A stretch of 64,000 nucleotides of DNA from VBAU01 sp036005185 (GCA_036005185.1 DASYQS010000024.1:1-64000), one strand, 5' to 3'. Numbered from the stretch's first letter, positions 1 to 9,232 are shown. Notes: a model not told the origin generated them from the letters alone. A program made the numbers and translations.

Positions 1-627
1 CACTGAAATACGAACGTTGTCAAACAAGGCCGTCTCTATCACATCTTTATTGTGAGCACAAATAAACAACCCCACATATACTTCATCACTCAGCTCAATA
101 TCCGATACTTGTTCTGTCACATAAGTTTCTCCATAATGAGCTACGGACAAGACGAATTGCTTTCCTCGTCGTTCCAGCTCAACGACGTCAGGCGCCTTGA
201 TAGAGAACTGTACTTGCTCGACATTTGTCTTTGAAGCTTTACGATACTGGAGTGAGGTAAGGCCATCACCATGCAAAGCTGCGCAAACCATGGCTGAAGT
301 TGAATCAAGACTCGTGCGTATCATCCAACCAAATTTCCTATGCGGTTCTGTGCCCGCGCCAACAAGTGTACCTCGTGCTTGTAAAATGAAATTTCCTTTC
401 ATCTTTTTCCAAGCATACTGAAACTCATCATGCGTAAACCAAATGTTTGCGCCCGACCCCGTTAATTGATATCGCTGTGGTGCCACGTCGTAAACAGCGG
501 AACCTTTGTGAAGCACAGCGCCCACATCGTCGTGCCCATCGAATACACCAATCTTTTGACTGATACCTTTTATGCTAAAAAAACAAGTGACAAAAAATGC
601 AAACGCTTTTAAGAATCTTAGAATCAT
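1..627 (-). CDS. TolB-family exported protein, N-terminal 209 residues (cut by window edge)
   Basis: The minus strand is open from an ATG at 627 to base 1 with no stop, so the gene continues outside the window. Residues 1-21 form a hydrophobic signal peptide. The rest is one beta-rich domain with recognisable stretches such as GHDDVGAVLHKG, WKKMKGNFILQAR, RKFGWMIRTSLDS and YVGLFICAHN. From memory this matches the lectin-like N-terminal domain found before PD40/TolB propeller repeats in Bacteroidota proteins often labelled 'TolB family' or 'biopolymer transporter TolR'; the propeller part would lie beyond the edge. It starts 34 bases after the SASA esterase stop, on the same strand, so it may be the last gene of the mannan locus. 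Function is not known; a surface or periplasmic carbohydrate-related role is inference. Confidence 0.75.
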   Translation of the reverse strand, partial: MILRFLKAFAFFVTCFFSIKGISQKIGVFDGHDDVGAVLHKGSAVYDVAPQRYQLTGSGANIWFTHDEFQYAWKKMKGNFILQARGTLVGAGTEPHRKFGWMIRTSLDSTSAMVCAALHGDGLTSLQYRKASKTNVEQVQFSIKAPDVVELERRGKQFVLSVAHYGETYVTEQVSDIELSDEVYVGLFICAHNKDVIETALFDNVRISV

Positions 628-661
628 TGAACTTGGTTTAATTTGTTTGCCATAAATGAAA

Positions 662-2074
662 TCATTTTTTTGTGACTATGATGTCTATGGGCCAATCATC
701 TGTTCGAAAAGGATTGACCGGCAGACCCTCTTTACTGAATAGATTAGGTTCAGCTCCATTTCGAAAAGCAAACCTTACAGCAACTGGCTTTTTAACATTG
801 TCATTCCAAACCACAACTGTATTGCCTTCTATTTTTGCGTTGGCGGAAATAAAATTTTGATCATCTCCCGCAATAAAAAATTCACTCAATGTTTTGCCCT
901 TGCTTATTAACCCTTTATCTGCATTGTCGAAATAAATCCTAATCTTGTCCTTTTCTATTCTCATGTTTTTGAAAAAAGGGCTTTTATAAGCAATATTATT
1001 TTTACCATAAGTTTCCGATAAAGCATAATTAGCCAAGCGAATCCCAACTTCTTTTTTCATTTTGGGATGAAGCTCATTGATATCGCCTACGAGATCGGTA
1101 ATTACAACCATTCCTGTTTTTGGAATTGCAAGCGTTTTTGTTTGTGCCTCGCGTAAAAATGCAGACGAACTATTATCACCATAGCCAGCCCAGGGAGCTA
1201 TTTGTACATAATAAAAAGGAAAATCTTTTTGCCATGCTTTTCGCCAGGCAGTAATCATGGTTGTGAGAAGCTTTTGATAAGTGGATGCCGTTCCTACATT
1301 AGCTTCGCCTTGGTACCAAATGGCGCCTGCAATATCATATTTAATGAGTGGGTGAAGCATTGCATTGTAAGTAAAAGCAGGAATAACGGACCACCCTTGG
1401 GAAGGCTTAAGTTTTGCTGCAGCTTCTTTTAAAATGGGGTCATTGTTAATAAATTCAATAGGTGTCCAGGTTTCTGCTGGCGTTCCTCCCCAACTGGCAT
1501 TGATCAGCCCAATGGGTACGTTGAGATTTTGCCGAAGCGTTTTTCCAAAGAAGTAAGCAGCTGCACTGAACCGCTTCATGTCATCGGGATTGCAAACAGC
1601 CCATTTCGCTTTTACATCATCTTGCGGAAATTCGGCTGTGGTTCGGGGAATATGAAAAAAACGAATATTGTTATCCGTCGCATTTTGCACTTCATCTTGA
1701 TAAGGCATTCCCCCCCAGCTTGCACTCATTTCCATATTGCTTTGCCCGCTGCAAACCCATACCTCGCCAATTAATACATCTTCCAATACCACTTTGTCCC
1801 GACCTTCAATTGTAATTTGGTAAGGTCCCCCAGCAGCAGGTGTTTTGATCTGAATGCTCCATTTTGCTGCGGAAGATCCAACTGTTGTATATGTTGTGGT
1901 ATCCCAACCAGCTTTTAGTTTAATTTTTTCATCCGCATCACTCCATCCCCAAATGGTCACTTTATCATTTTGTTGCAATACCATGTGTGAACCAATCACA
2001 GCAGGCAGCCGGATATTCGCAGAAACTGCTAATGAGAAAAGGGAAGTAAAAAATAAAAAAATTGTTTTTCGCAT
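662..2074 (-). CDS. sialate O-acetylesterase-family (SASA) carbohydrate acetylesterase
   Basis: 470 residues with a signal peptide ending near VSA-N (about residue 19). A beta-sandwich-like N-terminal stretch is followed by the SASA hydrolase core. GQSNM at 110-114 carries the predicted nucleophile Ser112, WYQGEAN is the second family block, and ELHP near the C-terminal third should hold the catalytic His. Family members remove O-acetyl groups from sugars; many in polysaccharide loci act on xylan or mannan rather than sialic acid. Its place directly after the epimerase (53-base gap) in a mannan locus suggests deacetylation of mannan or imported oligosaccharides in the periplasm. No sialic acid genes are nearby, so the sialate name should not be taken literally. 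Family assignment is firm; substrate is inferred. Confidence 0.88.
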   Translation of the reverse strand: MRKTIFLFFTSLFSLAVSANIRLPAVIGSHMVLQQNDKVTIWGWSDADEKIKLKAGWDTTTYTTVGSSAAKWSIQIKTPAAGGPYQITIEGRDKVVLEDVLIGEVWVCSGQSNMEMSASWGGMPYQDEVQNATDNNIRFFHIPRTTAEFPQDDVKAKWAVCNPDDMKRFSAAAYFFGKTLRQNLNVPIGLINASWGGTPAETWTPIEFINNDPILKEAAAKLKPSQGWSVIPAFTYNAMLHPLIKYDIAGAIWYQGEANVGTASTYQKLLTTMITAWRKAWQKDFPFYYVQIAPWAGYGDNSSSAFLREAQTKTLAIPKTGMVVITDLVGDINELHPKMKKEVGIRLANYALSETYGKNNIAYKSPFFKNMRIEKDKIRIYFDNADKGLISKGKTLSEFFIAGDDQNFISANAKIEGNTVVVWNDNVKKPVAVRFAFRNGAEPNLFSKEGLPVNPFRTDDWPIDIIVTKK

Positions 2075-2118
2075 TTGTTATATTGATTTTTATTGTGCAT
2101 TAAACCCTCAAATCCTAA

Positions 2119-2136
2119 GCTCCCCCTTTAGGGAGC
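2119..2136. repeat. short hairpin repeat at the 3' end of the epimerase gene
   Basis: A 6-bp stem (gctccc / gggagc) with a 6-base loop, set inside a 'ccccctttagggagcagggg' type sequence that recurs as a dispersed element in Bacteroidota genomes. The stop codon of the epimerase (2128-2130) lies in the loop, so the last residues (TPAP) of that protein are encoded by the repeat. It may weakly terminate transcription but has no clear T-run. Confidence 0.45.
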
Positions 2137-3381
2137 AGGGGTTATTCTTCTAATAATTTCCATACAAGCCCGGCTGTTGTGATAAGGACATTTCCATATT
2201 CCAACTTTTTCTTCCTGCAGCATTGGTGAATGATCTGCATTTACACCCCAATACCATTCTCCTAAATTCTTATCCAGCATATAATCCTTTACAAATTGCC
2301 AGCTCTTTAATGATTGTCTTAAATATTTTGCCTGCCCTGTTATTTGCCAGGCATTGAAAAAACCAATCATTGCTTCAGCCTGTGGCCATGAATGTTTTTG
2401 CCGGATCAAACGATTTTGCGATGCATCATATTCATACCATAATCCTCCGTCGCCATCCAAACCCATGGCTGCTGCCTCAGTCATGCCAACTGATATTTTT
2501 TTTACTTCATCAGTTAATGAATTGTCTTCCACGATTTCAGCCGCTTCCTGTATCAACCATGCAGCTTCAATATCATGACCATAGGAAATAATATTCGATT
2601 TCTGCTTCCATTCTTCGTCAAAAAATAAAATAAGATGATGCGTTTTTTTGTCAATGATATGATCGAGGAAAATTTGTATCAGCTCAATTATTCTTTGCTT
2701 TAATGATTTGTCCTTCCAAACATGGTACAGATTGGCAAATGCTTCGAGCAAATGCAAATGTGTGTTCATTGATTTTTTTTCATTGGCATCTTTTGCACTC
2801 AAACGCTGATCCTCAATTCCCTTCCAATCTTTTGTCAATGCTTCGATATATCCGCCGTGTTTTTCATCATAGCTATGCTTGATAATATCATGATAGATTT
2901 CGATTGCCTTTTCCTTTGCTTGTTCATTTTTGGAGCTGCAATAATAATCACTCAATCCATATATCGCAAATGCAAGAGCATAAATCTGTTTTTTTGTATC
3001 GAGCGGTTGGCCTTTGAAATCGACTGTCCAATACACGCCACCAAATTCTGGGTCAATAAAATGTTCGGTTAAATAATTGAATGCTCTTTCAGCGATCTTT
3101 AGATACTCCTTTTCACTTGTTAAATTGTAAGCAAATGAGAATGACCAAAGGATACGACTGTTAAGTACCGAACCTTTCGGAGCGTCAGGATGAATTATAT
3201 TATTATGATCAATTTTTCCATAAAATCCACCATTAGTTTCATCAAGCGTCATTTGCATCCACCAAGAAAGAATTTGTTGCAATTGGTTTTCCATTTCTCC
3301 TTTGTACAACTCGAGCGATTTTGCTTGTTCATCATTTTCAAAAAACATTCCTTTAGATATTATTAAAGATTGGCTACTCAT
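2128..3381 (-). CDS. AGE-family 2-epimerase, likely beta-mannobiose (cellobiose) 2-epimerase
   Basis: 417 residues, no signal peptide, so cytoplasmic. It has the alpha/alpha-barrel pattern of the N-acylglucosamine 2-epimerase family, with conserved His blocks NTHLHLLEAF, SYGHDIEAAWL, KHSWPQAEAMIGFFNAW and CPYHNSRACMEI. The last two are typical of cellobiose 2-epimerases rather than of GlcNAc epimerases. The reaction turns the reducing-end mannose of beta-1,4-mannobiose into glucose, giving mannosylglucose. It lies 15 bases downstream of the GH130 phosphorylase that would use this product, the pairing described in Bacteroides fragilis. About 15 residues precede the usual start region; the ATG at 3381 follows the GH130 stop closely. 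The C-terminal tail comes from a dispersed repeat. Confidence 0.9.
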   Translation of the reverse strand: MSSQSLIISKGMFFENDEQAKSLELYKGEMENQLQQILSWWMQMTLDETNGGFYGKIDHNNIIHPDAPKGSVLNSRILWSFSFAYNLTSEKEYLKIAERAFNYLTEHFIDPEFGGVYWTVDFKGQPLDTKKQIYALAFAIYGLSDYYCSSKNEQAKEKAIEIYHDIIKHSYDEKHGGYIEALTKDWKGIEDQRLSAKDANEKKSMNTHLHLLEAFANLYHVWKDKSLKQRIIELIQIFLDHIIDKKTHHLILFFDEEWKQKSNIISYGHDIEAAWLIQEAAEIVEDNSLTDEVKKISVGMTEAAAMGLDGDGGLWYEYDASQNRLIRQKHSWPQAEAMIGFFNAWQITGQAKYLRQSLKSWQFVKDYMLDKNLGEWYWGVNADHSPMLQEEKVGIWKCPYHNSRACMEIIRRITPAP

Positions 3382-3396
3382 AACGTTAACAAAAAG

Positions 3397-4617
3397 CTAT
3401 ATGCGAACTTTTTTTTCAATTTTACCTAGTTCAATATTTTGCAAGTTGCTTTTTAAATTATTATCAATGACCTGATTTAATCTTTCAACCGAAGATGTGC
3501 TGGTCAAACCGTCTTCAGCAGTGTTGATAACATAATCCAAAAGTTTATCAATGGTTGTGGTAGCTACGTGCTGTCGGGTATCGGAGGAAGCATAATAAAT
3601 AAATACAGTTCCATCATCGTCCAATATCCATCCGTTGCTAAACAATACATTCGATACATCACCTATTCTTTCTTCGTCTTCAGGAGCCATAAAGTATCCC
3701 GCTGGTTTATGAATCACTTTTGACGGATCATGCAGATCAGTCATGAACATATATAACACGTAACGCAACCCTGCTGCGGTGTTGCGCACACCGTGAGCCA
3801 GATGCAGCCAACCCTTTTCTGTTTTTATAGGCGAAGGGCCTAAGCCGTTCTTTGCCTCATAAACTGTGTGGTATTGTTTATGGTTAATTACTAATTCGTT
3901 TTCAATGACTGCATTTTCTATAAAGTCGCTTAACCCAAAACCAATGCCTCCGCCCTTGCCTGTATCGATAAAACCGTCTTGCGGTCTTGTGTAAAATGCA
4001 TATTTGCCATTTATAAATTCAGGATGCAAAATAACATTTCGTTGTTGAGGCGAAGGTGTTTTAAGATCGGGCAATCGTTCCCAGTTTATCAGATCTTTTG
4101 TTCGTGCAATACCGCATTGTGCCACCGCTGCTGATTGATCGTCTTCAGAAGCTTGGGGATCACGACGCTCTGTGCAAAATATTCCATACATACAACCATC
4201 TTCGTGCTGCACGATGCGCATGTCATAAATATTCACATCGGGATTATCATTTTCAGGAATTATAATCGGGCGTTCCCAAAATTCGAAACAATCAATGCCG
4301 TTAGGGCTTTCGGCGATTGCAAAAAAAGATTTTCGGTCCGCAGCTTCCACTCTTGCGATCAATAAATATTTCCCGTTCCATTTTATAGCTGTTGAATTGA
4401 ATACTGCATTTATGCTAAACCTTTCCATTAAGTAAGGATTGGTTTTTTTGTTCAGGTCATATCGCCAGAATAATGGGGTGTGCAGTGCAGTTAATACAGG
4501 ATATTCATATCGATCATAAATTCCGTTTCCTGCCTCTTGTTTTATGTTTTGGCGTGTTATTAATTCCTCATGTGCTTGCTGCAACTCCTGTAATCGCTTT
4601 TCAAAGTTCTTTTTCAT
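3397..4617 (-). CDS. GH130 4-O-beta-D-mannosyl-D-glucose phosphorylase
   Basis: 406 residues, no signal peptide. It splits mannosyl-beta-1,4-glucose with phosphate into mannose-1-phosphate and glucose in the cytoplasm. The five-bladed propeller family signature is clear: an N-terminal helical extension, then HTPLFWRYDL, RFSINAVFNSTAI, ARVEAADRKSFFA and NPDVNIYDMR. Asp132 in the YDMR motif is where I expect the general acid (it appears to match Asp131 of the B. fragilis enzyme). Later blocks such as TRPQDGFIDTGKGGGIGFG and GWLHLAHGVR also fit the GH130_1 subfamily. The gene sits between the symporter (63 bases upstream) and the 2-epimerase (15 bases downstream), the order expected for epimerase-coupled mannobiose phosphorolysis. 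GH130_2 mannan-oligosaccharide phosphorylase is the alternative but fits the neighbour less well. Confidence 0.92.
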   Translation of the reverse strand: MKKNFEKRLQELQQAHEELITRQNIKQEAGNGIYDRYEYPVLTALHTPLFWRYDLNKKTNPYLMERFSINAVFNSTAIKWNGKYLLIARVEAADRKSFFAIAESPNGIDCFEFWERPIIIPENDNPDVNIYDMRIVQHEDGCMYGIFCTERRDPQASEDDQSAAVAQCGIARTKDLINWERLPDLKTPSPQQRNVILHPEFINGKYAFYTRPQDGFIDTGKGGGIGFGLSDFIENAVIENELVINHKQYHTVYEAKNGLGPSPIKTEKGWLHLAHGVRNTAAGLRYVLYMFMTDLHDPSKVIHKPAGYFMAPEDEERIGDVSNVLFSNGWILDDDGTVFIYYASSDTRQHVATTTIDKLLDYVINTAEDGLTSTSSVERLNQVIDNNLKSNLQNIELGKIEKKVRI

Positions 4618-4680
4618 CTCTCACGTTTAATGCCGTTTGGCTGTTATAAGAAGGGTTCTATTTATGTAATTCCAAATTTG

Positions 4681-6510
4681 TTAGTTCTCTAACTTATCCC
4701 ACCATGTTTTTTTCAATATCACAACAATTACTGCTAGTATTAAGATCGTGATTAATAAAGGCAGCTTTAACCATAATACGATATACATGGGCAATATGGT
4801 TAAACAACATTGTGCGATAATTCCCAACACTACATTGAACATATCCAGCTTAAATCTTTTATTCGGTTGAAAGTTTGGATCTTCTGCCATTACCTGTTCA
4901 TGTATTGGTTTCCAAAACCCCCAAGGCCGCACAGTTCTGTAAAACTTTTTCAACACCTCATTATCTGTAGGCGATGCACTATAAGTACCCGCTATGCAAC
5001 CAATAATAGAGATTAAAAACAACAAAGGCCATACGTACAGAGGCAAGGTATTGGGGAAAATAAATGGAAATACCAAAGCTGCTGCTATACCGGCAGCCAT
5101 TCCCCAAAAAAATCCATTGGCATTAAATCGCCACCAATACCATTTAAGCACATTGGCAGCAATATAGCCGCCGTACAATGCACCCACGATCCATTGCAAA
5201 ATACTGTTCACATCTTTTGCGAAAAATCCAAGTATCACTCCAACTGTTACTACTGCAATTCCAGACAAATAATTCATCGATATGATTTTCCTGTTCGAAG
5301 CAGTTGGGTTTACATACTTCAGGTAAATGTCATTTACGATATAAGCTTGCGCCGCATTCAGTGTTCCAGAAAAAGTTCCCATAAAAGCTCCAAGTAAACC
5401 TGTGAGTACAATACCTAGTATTCCAACAGGTAAAAAATTATTGACAGCTGCAGGCAATACTTTTTCAAAATCGGTTCCGCCAGTGCCATTGGAAAGATTC
5501 ATTTGGTCAAAGTACAACAGCCCCAATACTGTTAAACCAATGATCATTGAATAGCGCACTGGCAACAATACAATGGAAACGAAGCCCGTCATCTTTGACG
5601 CTTCTTTCGGTGATCGTGATGATAAAATCTTTTGCATATCATAATTTGGAGCAGGCCCAGCTAAAGCTGCAAATACTCCTTTGAATAACATCATCATAAA
5701 AAAGAAACCAAATAGCTCAAAACCATCGTCAGCAATTTTTTTATTGGCCGCAGGAATTATATTCGACCAATCCAAATTCAAATGCCAACCAAAAAAAGGA
5801 TTCAGCCATCCCTCCGGAACATTTGTACTACTGCCATGTAAATGCATCATTGCAATGATGGCAATTGAAATGCAACCAATGGTCATAATAATGTACTTGA
5901 TCAAATCACCAAGCACAATGCTATGCATGCCGCCTAGCACTGAATAAAAAACAGCAAACAGCGTGAACACAATTCCATAAAAATGCGCTACGTACTGCGG
6001 TGCAACATAAAAAGGTACATACTCCTTTACCACATCCCAAGGAATAAAAATTTCAATGAACTTTCCTAAGCCTACAAATCCATAAGCCAAAAAACCCAAA
6101 CAGCCGATCAATGCAAAAGCTACCACTACGCCGTGTGATGTTTTCACCCCTTTCCCAGTTAATCCAAACCTCGTAGCTAGCCATTCGGCGCCTGTGTTGG
6201 CGTTGGAACGGCGAAGCCATTTAGCCAAAAACATCATATTGAATACCTGATTAAATACCGGCCATAGCCAGGGTATCCAAATACTTTTCATGCCATACAC
6301 AAAACAAAGAGCTACCATCCACATGGTGCCGCTGATATCGAACATGTCTGATGCATCACTGAGCCCAAGCAAGTACCACGGTAATTTTTTTCCGCCAAGC
6401 AAATAACTTTCTTTGTTCACCCTCGCTTTTTTGCGAAGTAGCCAGCCGATCATTACCATGGCTGCGAGGTAAGAAATCAGGATAGCTATGTCAATGATTT
6501 GCAGTTTCAT
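4681..6510 (-). CDS. sodium:solute symporter (SSS/SLC5 family), probable mannooligosaccharide importer
   Basis: 609 residues with about 14-15 hydrophobic segments. The start MKLQIIDIAILISYL, then LLGGKKLPWYLLGLSDASDMFDISGTMW, fits the SSS family in which a small-residue stretch in TM2-3 helps form the Na+ site; later SGTLNAAQAYIVNDIYLKY is another family block. A long C-terminal part with two more membrane segments follows. It would use the sodium gradient to bring mannobiose or related sugars from periplasm to cytoplasm, directly upstream of GH130 and the epimerase. A symporter of this kind accompanies the epimerase/phosphorylase pair in Bacteroides fragilis. Substrate is inferred from context alone. 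Confidence 0.88.
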   Translation of the reverse strand: MKLQIIDIAILISYLAAMVMIGWLLRKKARVNKESYLLGGKKLPWYLLGLSDASDMFDISGTMWMVALCFVYGMKSIWIPWLWPVFNQVFNMMFLAKWLRRSNANTGAEWLATRFGLTGKGVKTSHGVVVAFALIGCLGFLAYGFVGLGKFIEIFIPWDVVKEYVPFYVAPQYVAHFYGIVFTLFAVFYSVLGGMHSIVLGDLIKYIIMTIGCISIAIIAMMHLHGSSTNVPEGWLNPFFGWHLNLDWSNIIPAANKKIADDGFELFGFFFMMMLFKGVFAALAGPAPNYDMQKILSSRSPKEASKMTGFVSIVLLPVRYSMIIGLTVLGLLYFDQMNLSNGTGGTDFEKVLPAAVNNFLPVGILGIVLTGLLGAFMGTFSGTLNAAQAYIVNDIYLKYVNPTASNRKIISMNYLSGIAVVTVGVILGFFAKDVNSILQWIVGALYGGYIAANVLKWYWWRFNANGFFWGMAAGIAAALVFPFIFPNTLPLYVWPLLFLISIIGCIAGTYSASPTDNEVLKKFYRTVRPWGFWKPIHEQVMAEDPNFQPNKRFKLDMFNVVLGIIAQCCLTILPMYIVLWLKLPLLITILILAVIVVILKKTWWDKLEN

Positions 6511-6575
6511 TATTTCCGATCGATGTACTTCTTAAATTCAAAATGCAAAATTCAAAAGTTAGAATCACGCCACTC

Positions 6576-6616
6576 ACTCATTACTCATTATTGATTATTC
6601 ATTATTCACTATTGAC
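6576..6616. repeat. TCATTATT-type short tandem low-complexity repeat
   Basis: The gap between the symporter and the mannanase carries imperfect units of the form ttactcattattgattattc, cattattcactattg. Such 'attcattattcatt' tracts are common intergenic sequence in this phylum. I see no promoter motif or gene in it. Confidence 0.4.
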
Positions 6617-6640
6617 CTTCACAGCCCACTATCCACAAAC

Positions 6641-9016
6641 TCATTGATACAGCTTTTCCTTTGCTACATCGTTTTGAAACAATGTTTTTTCTTCATTAAA
6701 CAATTTCAAAAAATCTGGAGCGCTTGCGTGTCCTTTATATGGCACATAATACTCATAATTATTTCCACCTTCATAGCCAGCATTGCGCCAACCCAGCACA
6801 TAAGATATTTTATGTGATTGGATCCCTTTCCAAAAAACGTTTGTCCACCAAGTGCTGTCAGGTAATTTTCCAAATCCGAATTCAGTGAGTGCAGGAATTT
6901 TGTCTCTCTCTTTTGCAATGTCCTCAAGGATCGAAAGCATTTTATCTATTTCCATTACAAATTGTTCATTGGCCTTACCACCCGTCCCGCGCTGGTAAAT
7001 ATCCAATCCAATGATATCCACCCATTCATCGCCGGGGTATCGTTCTAAATATTCTTCTTTAAAGTAAAAGCGATCTGTATTGAATGCGTAAAGAAGATTA
7101 TGCACGTCTTTTTTATCGCGTAAATAACTCACAGTAAAATGCCAAAGCCGTCTCAACTCATCGGGAGTACAATGATTTTTTCCCCACCAGAACCAGTTTC
7201 CATTCAATTCATGAAATGGTCTGAAAATAATTGGAATGTATTCGCCATGCTTTCCCTTCAAATCGAGCATGAAAGCAGCAACTTTATCGAGCCAGTTTTT
7301 GTACAATTCATTTTTTTCTCCACCTGGTAAAATGGATGATACAGTGCCTGCCGCGGGATCCCATGCAGTTTTTCCTGTGAGCGGATTATTGAGATGCCAG
7401 CTTAGCGTAATAACTCCACCACGATTATAAGCACTACGGATAAATTCTTTCATTTTATCAAACGGAACACTATCGAGATTTACTGGCTGATCTATTTCCA
7501 ACCGACCTAATTCAAATCCATACACCGCAGGATAATCTCCGGTTACATCCTTAATATCACTTCTTCCCGGTTCATATTTCCAGCCAACACCATAGGCCAG
7601 ATCATCCTGGTGGCCAAACATGATTCCCTTGTTTAGTAACTTTTTTAAATTCTTTGTCAGGTTGACGGTTTCCTTTGTTGCTTTTTTATCGGTAGGAAAA
7701 GGAATCGCCTCCAATTGCTCGGGAATATTTTGCGCGATATGCTCGGAAAGGAAACTGTATGCTGCAATCTTATACCAGGTTTCTTTATCGCTGTCAAACA
7801 CACCGTTCAGTCCTTGTTCTTCCATAGGTGGGTCGCCCATATAATCGTCACCTTTTTTCCAGAACACCTGCCCTTTAATGGGGCGAGCAACACCGTTGAA
7901 TGCCCAAAAGTTTACGCCAGGTATCACATCTTTTTTCCAATGTCGAAAAATTTCATCGTAGTATTTATTGCGCAAAGTGGTGGTTGACGCTGTATCGTAT
8001 GAATGATTGTCTCGCGGCAATCCAAATTCTTCTATCACCAACGGTTTATTTAATTTCTGTGCAATGGCAACATGCTTGTTGATATAGTCATTTGTTTTTG
8101 TAATCACATTCGGAAAATCTGCTTCCATCGTTTCTGGCTTAAACCAACCCCAGTTTTTTGGCCAGATGTGAATGGTTAGGTAATCAATATTTTTATCAGC
8201 ATATACTTTTTCAAAGAGCGATAAATTTTCGGTGCCAATCTCGCCTTCCATACCTGTTGTTACCAAATGATTTTTATCTCTCGCCTTTATAAAAGCGGCA
8301 ACATCGCTTATCCATTTTTGATAAGTTTGATTTGCAGTAGGACGCATCGGCCTTGGCTCATTGGCCAGCTCCCAAGCCATAATGGCGGGTTCTTCAGTGT
8401 ATTTTTTTCCGGTAAGTTTGTTAGTATGATTGAGAATGAATGTTACTTGTTTTAAATAGTCTTTTTTACACGCTTCACAGGTATAAAATTTACTTACATA
8501 ATCACGCATTTCATCCCATGATAATTTTCTTCTGAAAACCGAATCGGCAATCAATCCGTTCCAGCGTAAGTATTGCAAAAAGCCGCCACTCCATTCCCAG
8601 TTGTTGCTAAGGAATAAAATAGCTTTCATATTTCGTTTGCTCATTTCATTTAGCAATACATCCAGGCTTTCTAAAATTGCTTCATTAAATTTTCCTTTCT
8701 CAGGTTGTAAGGGAGGACCAACTCTTTCTACACCATTTACAAATCCTGAACCTTCAGCACCAACAAGCACTCTGAGATTTTTGATATGTTCGAATTGCAA
8801 AAAATCAAGTTCTTTTTTCAAGCGCTCAATGCCTCTTTTTTTATCTTTTTGCAATGCCAGTAAACCACCGTACCAATAATTAGTTCCGATGTAGTAGTAA
8901 GGTTTGTTATTAAGCAGGAATTGATACCCGCTTGCGGATACAAAATGACTTTGTGCTTTTATTTTATTGTCGAGGAGGCAAAGAAATAGGAGTAATATCA
9001 AAAAAATATTTCGCAT
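6641..9016 (-). CDS. two-domain beta-mannanase: GH5 (GH5_7-like) joined to GH26
   Basis: 791 residues with a signal peptide (about 1-22, cut near KAQS). Module 1 (about 24-430) is a GH5 barrel: NYWYGGLLAL, IKNLRVLVG, AWELANEPRP with acid/base Glu220, TIHIWPKNWGW, and VIEEFG with the nucleophile at Glu329 or Glu330. Module 2 (about 445-785) is GH26: GIMFGHQDDLAYG, LSWHLNNP, RPFHELNGNWFWWG with acid/base Glu603, and ALTEFGFGK with nucleophile Glu712. Both catalytic pairs look intact. Both families include endo-beta-1,4-mannanases, so one chain may cut the backbone in two ways, for example endo plus mannobiose release. There is no carbohydrate-binding module and no T9SS tail, so periplasmic or outer-membrane location is open. 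The symporter is 130 bases downstream. Confidence 0.9.
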   Translation of the reverse strand: MRNIFLILLLFLCLLDNKIKAQSHFVSASGYQFLLNNKPYYYIGTNYWYGGLLALQKDKKRGIERLKKELDFLQFEHIKNLRVLVGAEGSGFVNGVERVGPPLQPEKGKFNEAILESLDVLLNEMSKRNMKAILFLSNNWEWSGGFLQYLRWNGLIADSVFRRKLSWDEMRDYVSKFYTCEACKKDYLKQVTFILNHTNKLTGKKYTEEPAIMAWELANEPRPMRPTANQTYQKWISDVAAFIKARDKNHLVTTGMEGEIGTENLSLFEKVYADKNIDYLTIHIWPKNWGWFKPETMEADFPNVITKTNDYINKHVAIAQKLNKPLVIEEFGLPRDNHSYDTASTTTLRNKYYDEIFRHWKKDVIPGVNFWAFNGVARPIKGQVFWKKGDDYMGDPPMEEQGLNGVFDSDKETWYKIAAYSFLSEHIAQNIPEQLEAIPFPTDKKATKETVNLTKNLKKLLNKGIMFGHQDDLAYGVGWKYEPGRSDIKDVTGDYPAVYGFELGRLEIDQPVNLDSVPFDKMKEFIRSAYNRGGVITLSWHLNNPLTGKTAWDPAAGTVSSILPGGEKNELYKNWLDKVAAFMLDLKGKHGEYIPIIFRPFHELNGNWFWWGKNHCTPDELRRLWHFTVSYLRDKKDVHNLLYAFNTDRFYFKEEYLERYPGDEWVDIIGLDIYQRGTGGKANEQFVMEIDKMLSILEDIAKERDKIPALTEFGFGKLPDSTWWTNVFWKGIQSHKISYVLGWRNAGYEGGNNYEYYVPYKGHASAPDFLKLFNEEKTLFQNDVAKEKLYQ

Positions 9017-9169
9017 TGCAAGATTTCGTTTGAATCTTCATAAGGACAAGGTGAAGCCGCTTAAAAAAAACTGTTCATTATCCATGGTTTTATGAACCGA
9101 TCACGAACTTATAATTAAAGCTATCGACAAAATGATACTATTTTATCTTATCCTAATTCAAAATAATAA

Positions 9170-9177
9170 CAAAAATA
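9170..9177 (-). promoter_or_regulatory. candidate -7 promoter element for the GH5-GH26 gene
   Basis: On the minus strand the sequence reads TATTTTTG, an exact fit to the Bacteroidota -7 consensus TAnnTTTG. It would place transcription start about 145 bases before the mannanase ATG in a 216-base gap. I do not see a convincing -33 TTTG at the right spacing, so this is only a candidate for an internal promoter. Confidence 0.3.
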
Positions 9178-9232
9178 AACATAGGTGAACGCCGGCTAGC
9201 GCACTATCGGGCTCGTGTCTAAATCCAAAAAC

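Noticed and set aside
52..421. Two short plus-strand reading frames near the left edge
   Set aside because: They lie antisense to the TolB-like gene, whose minus-strand frame is open for 209 codons with family motifs.
6576..6616. Short repeated TCATTATT units as a CRISPR array
   Set aside because: Units are too short and imperfect, with no spacers and no cas genes.
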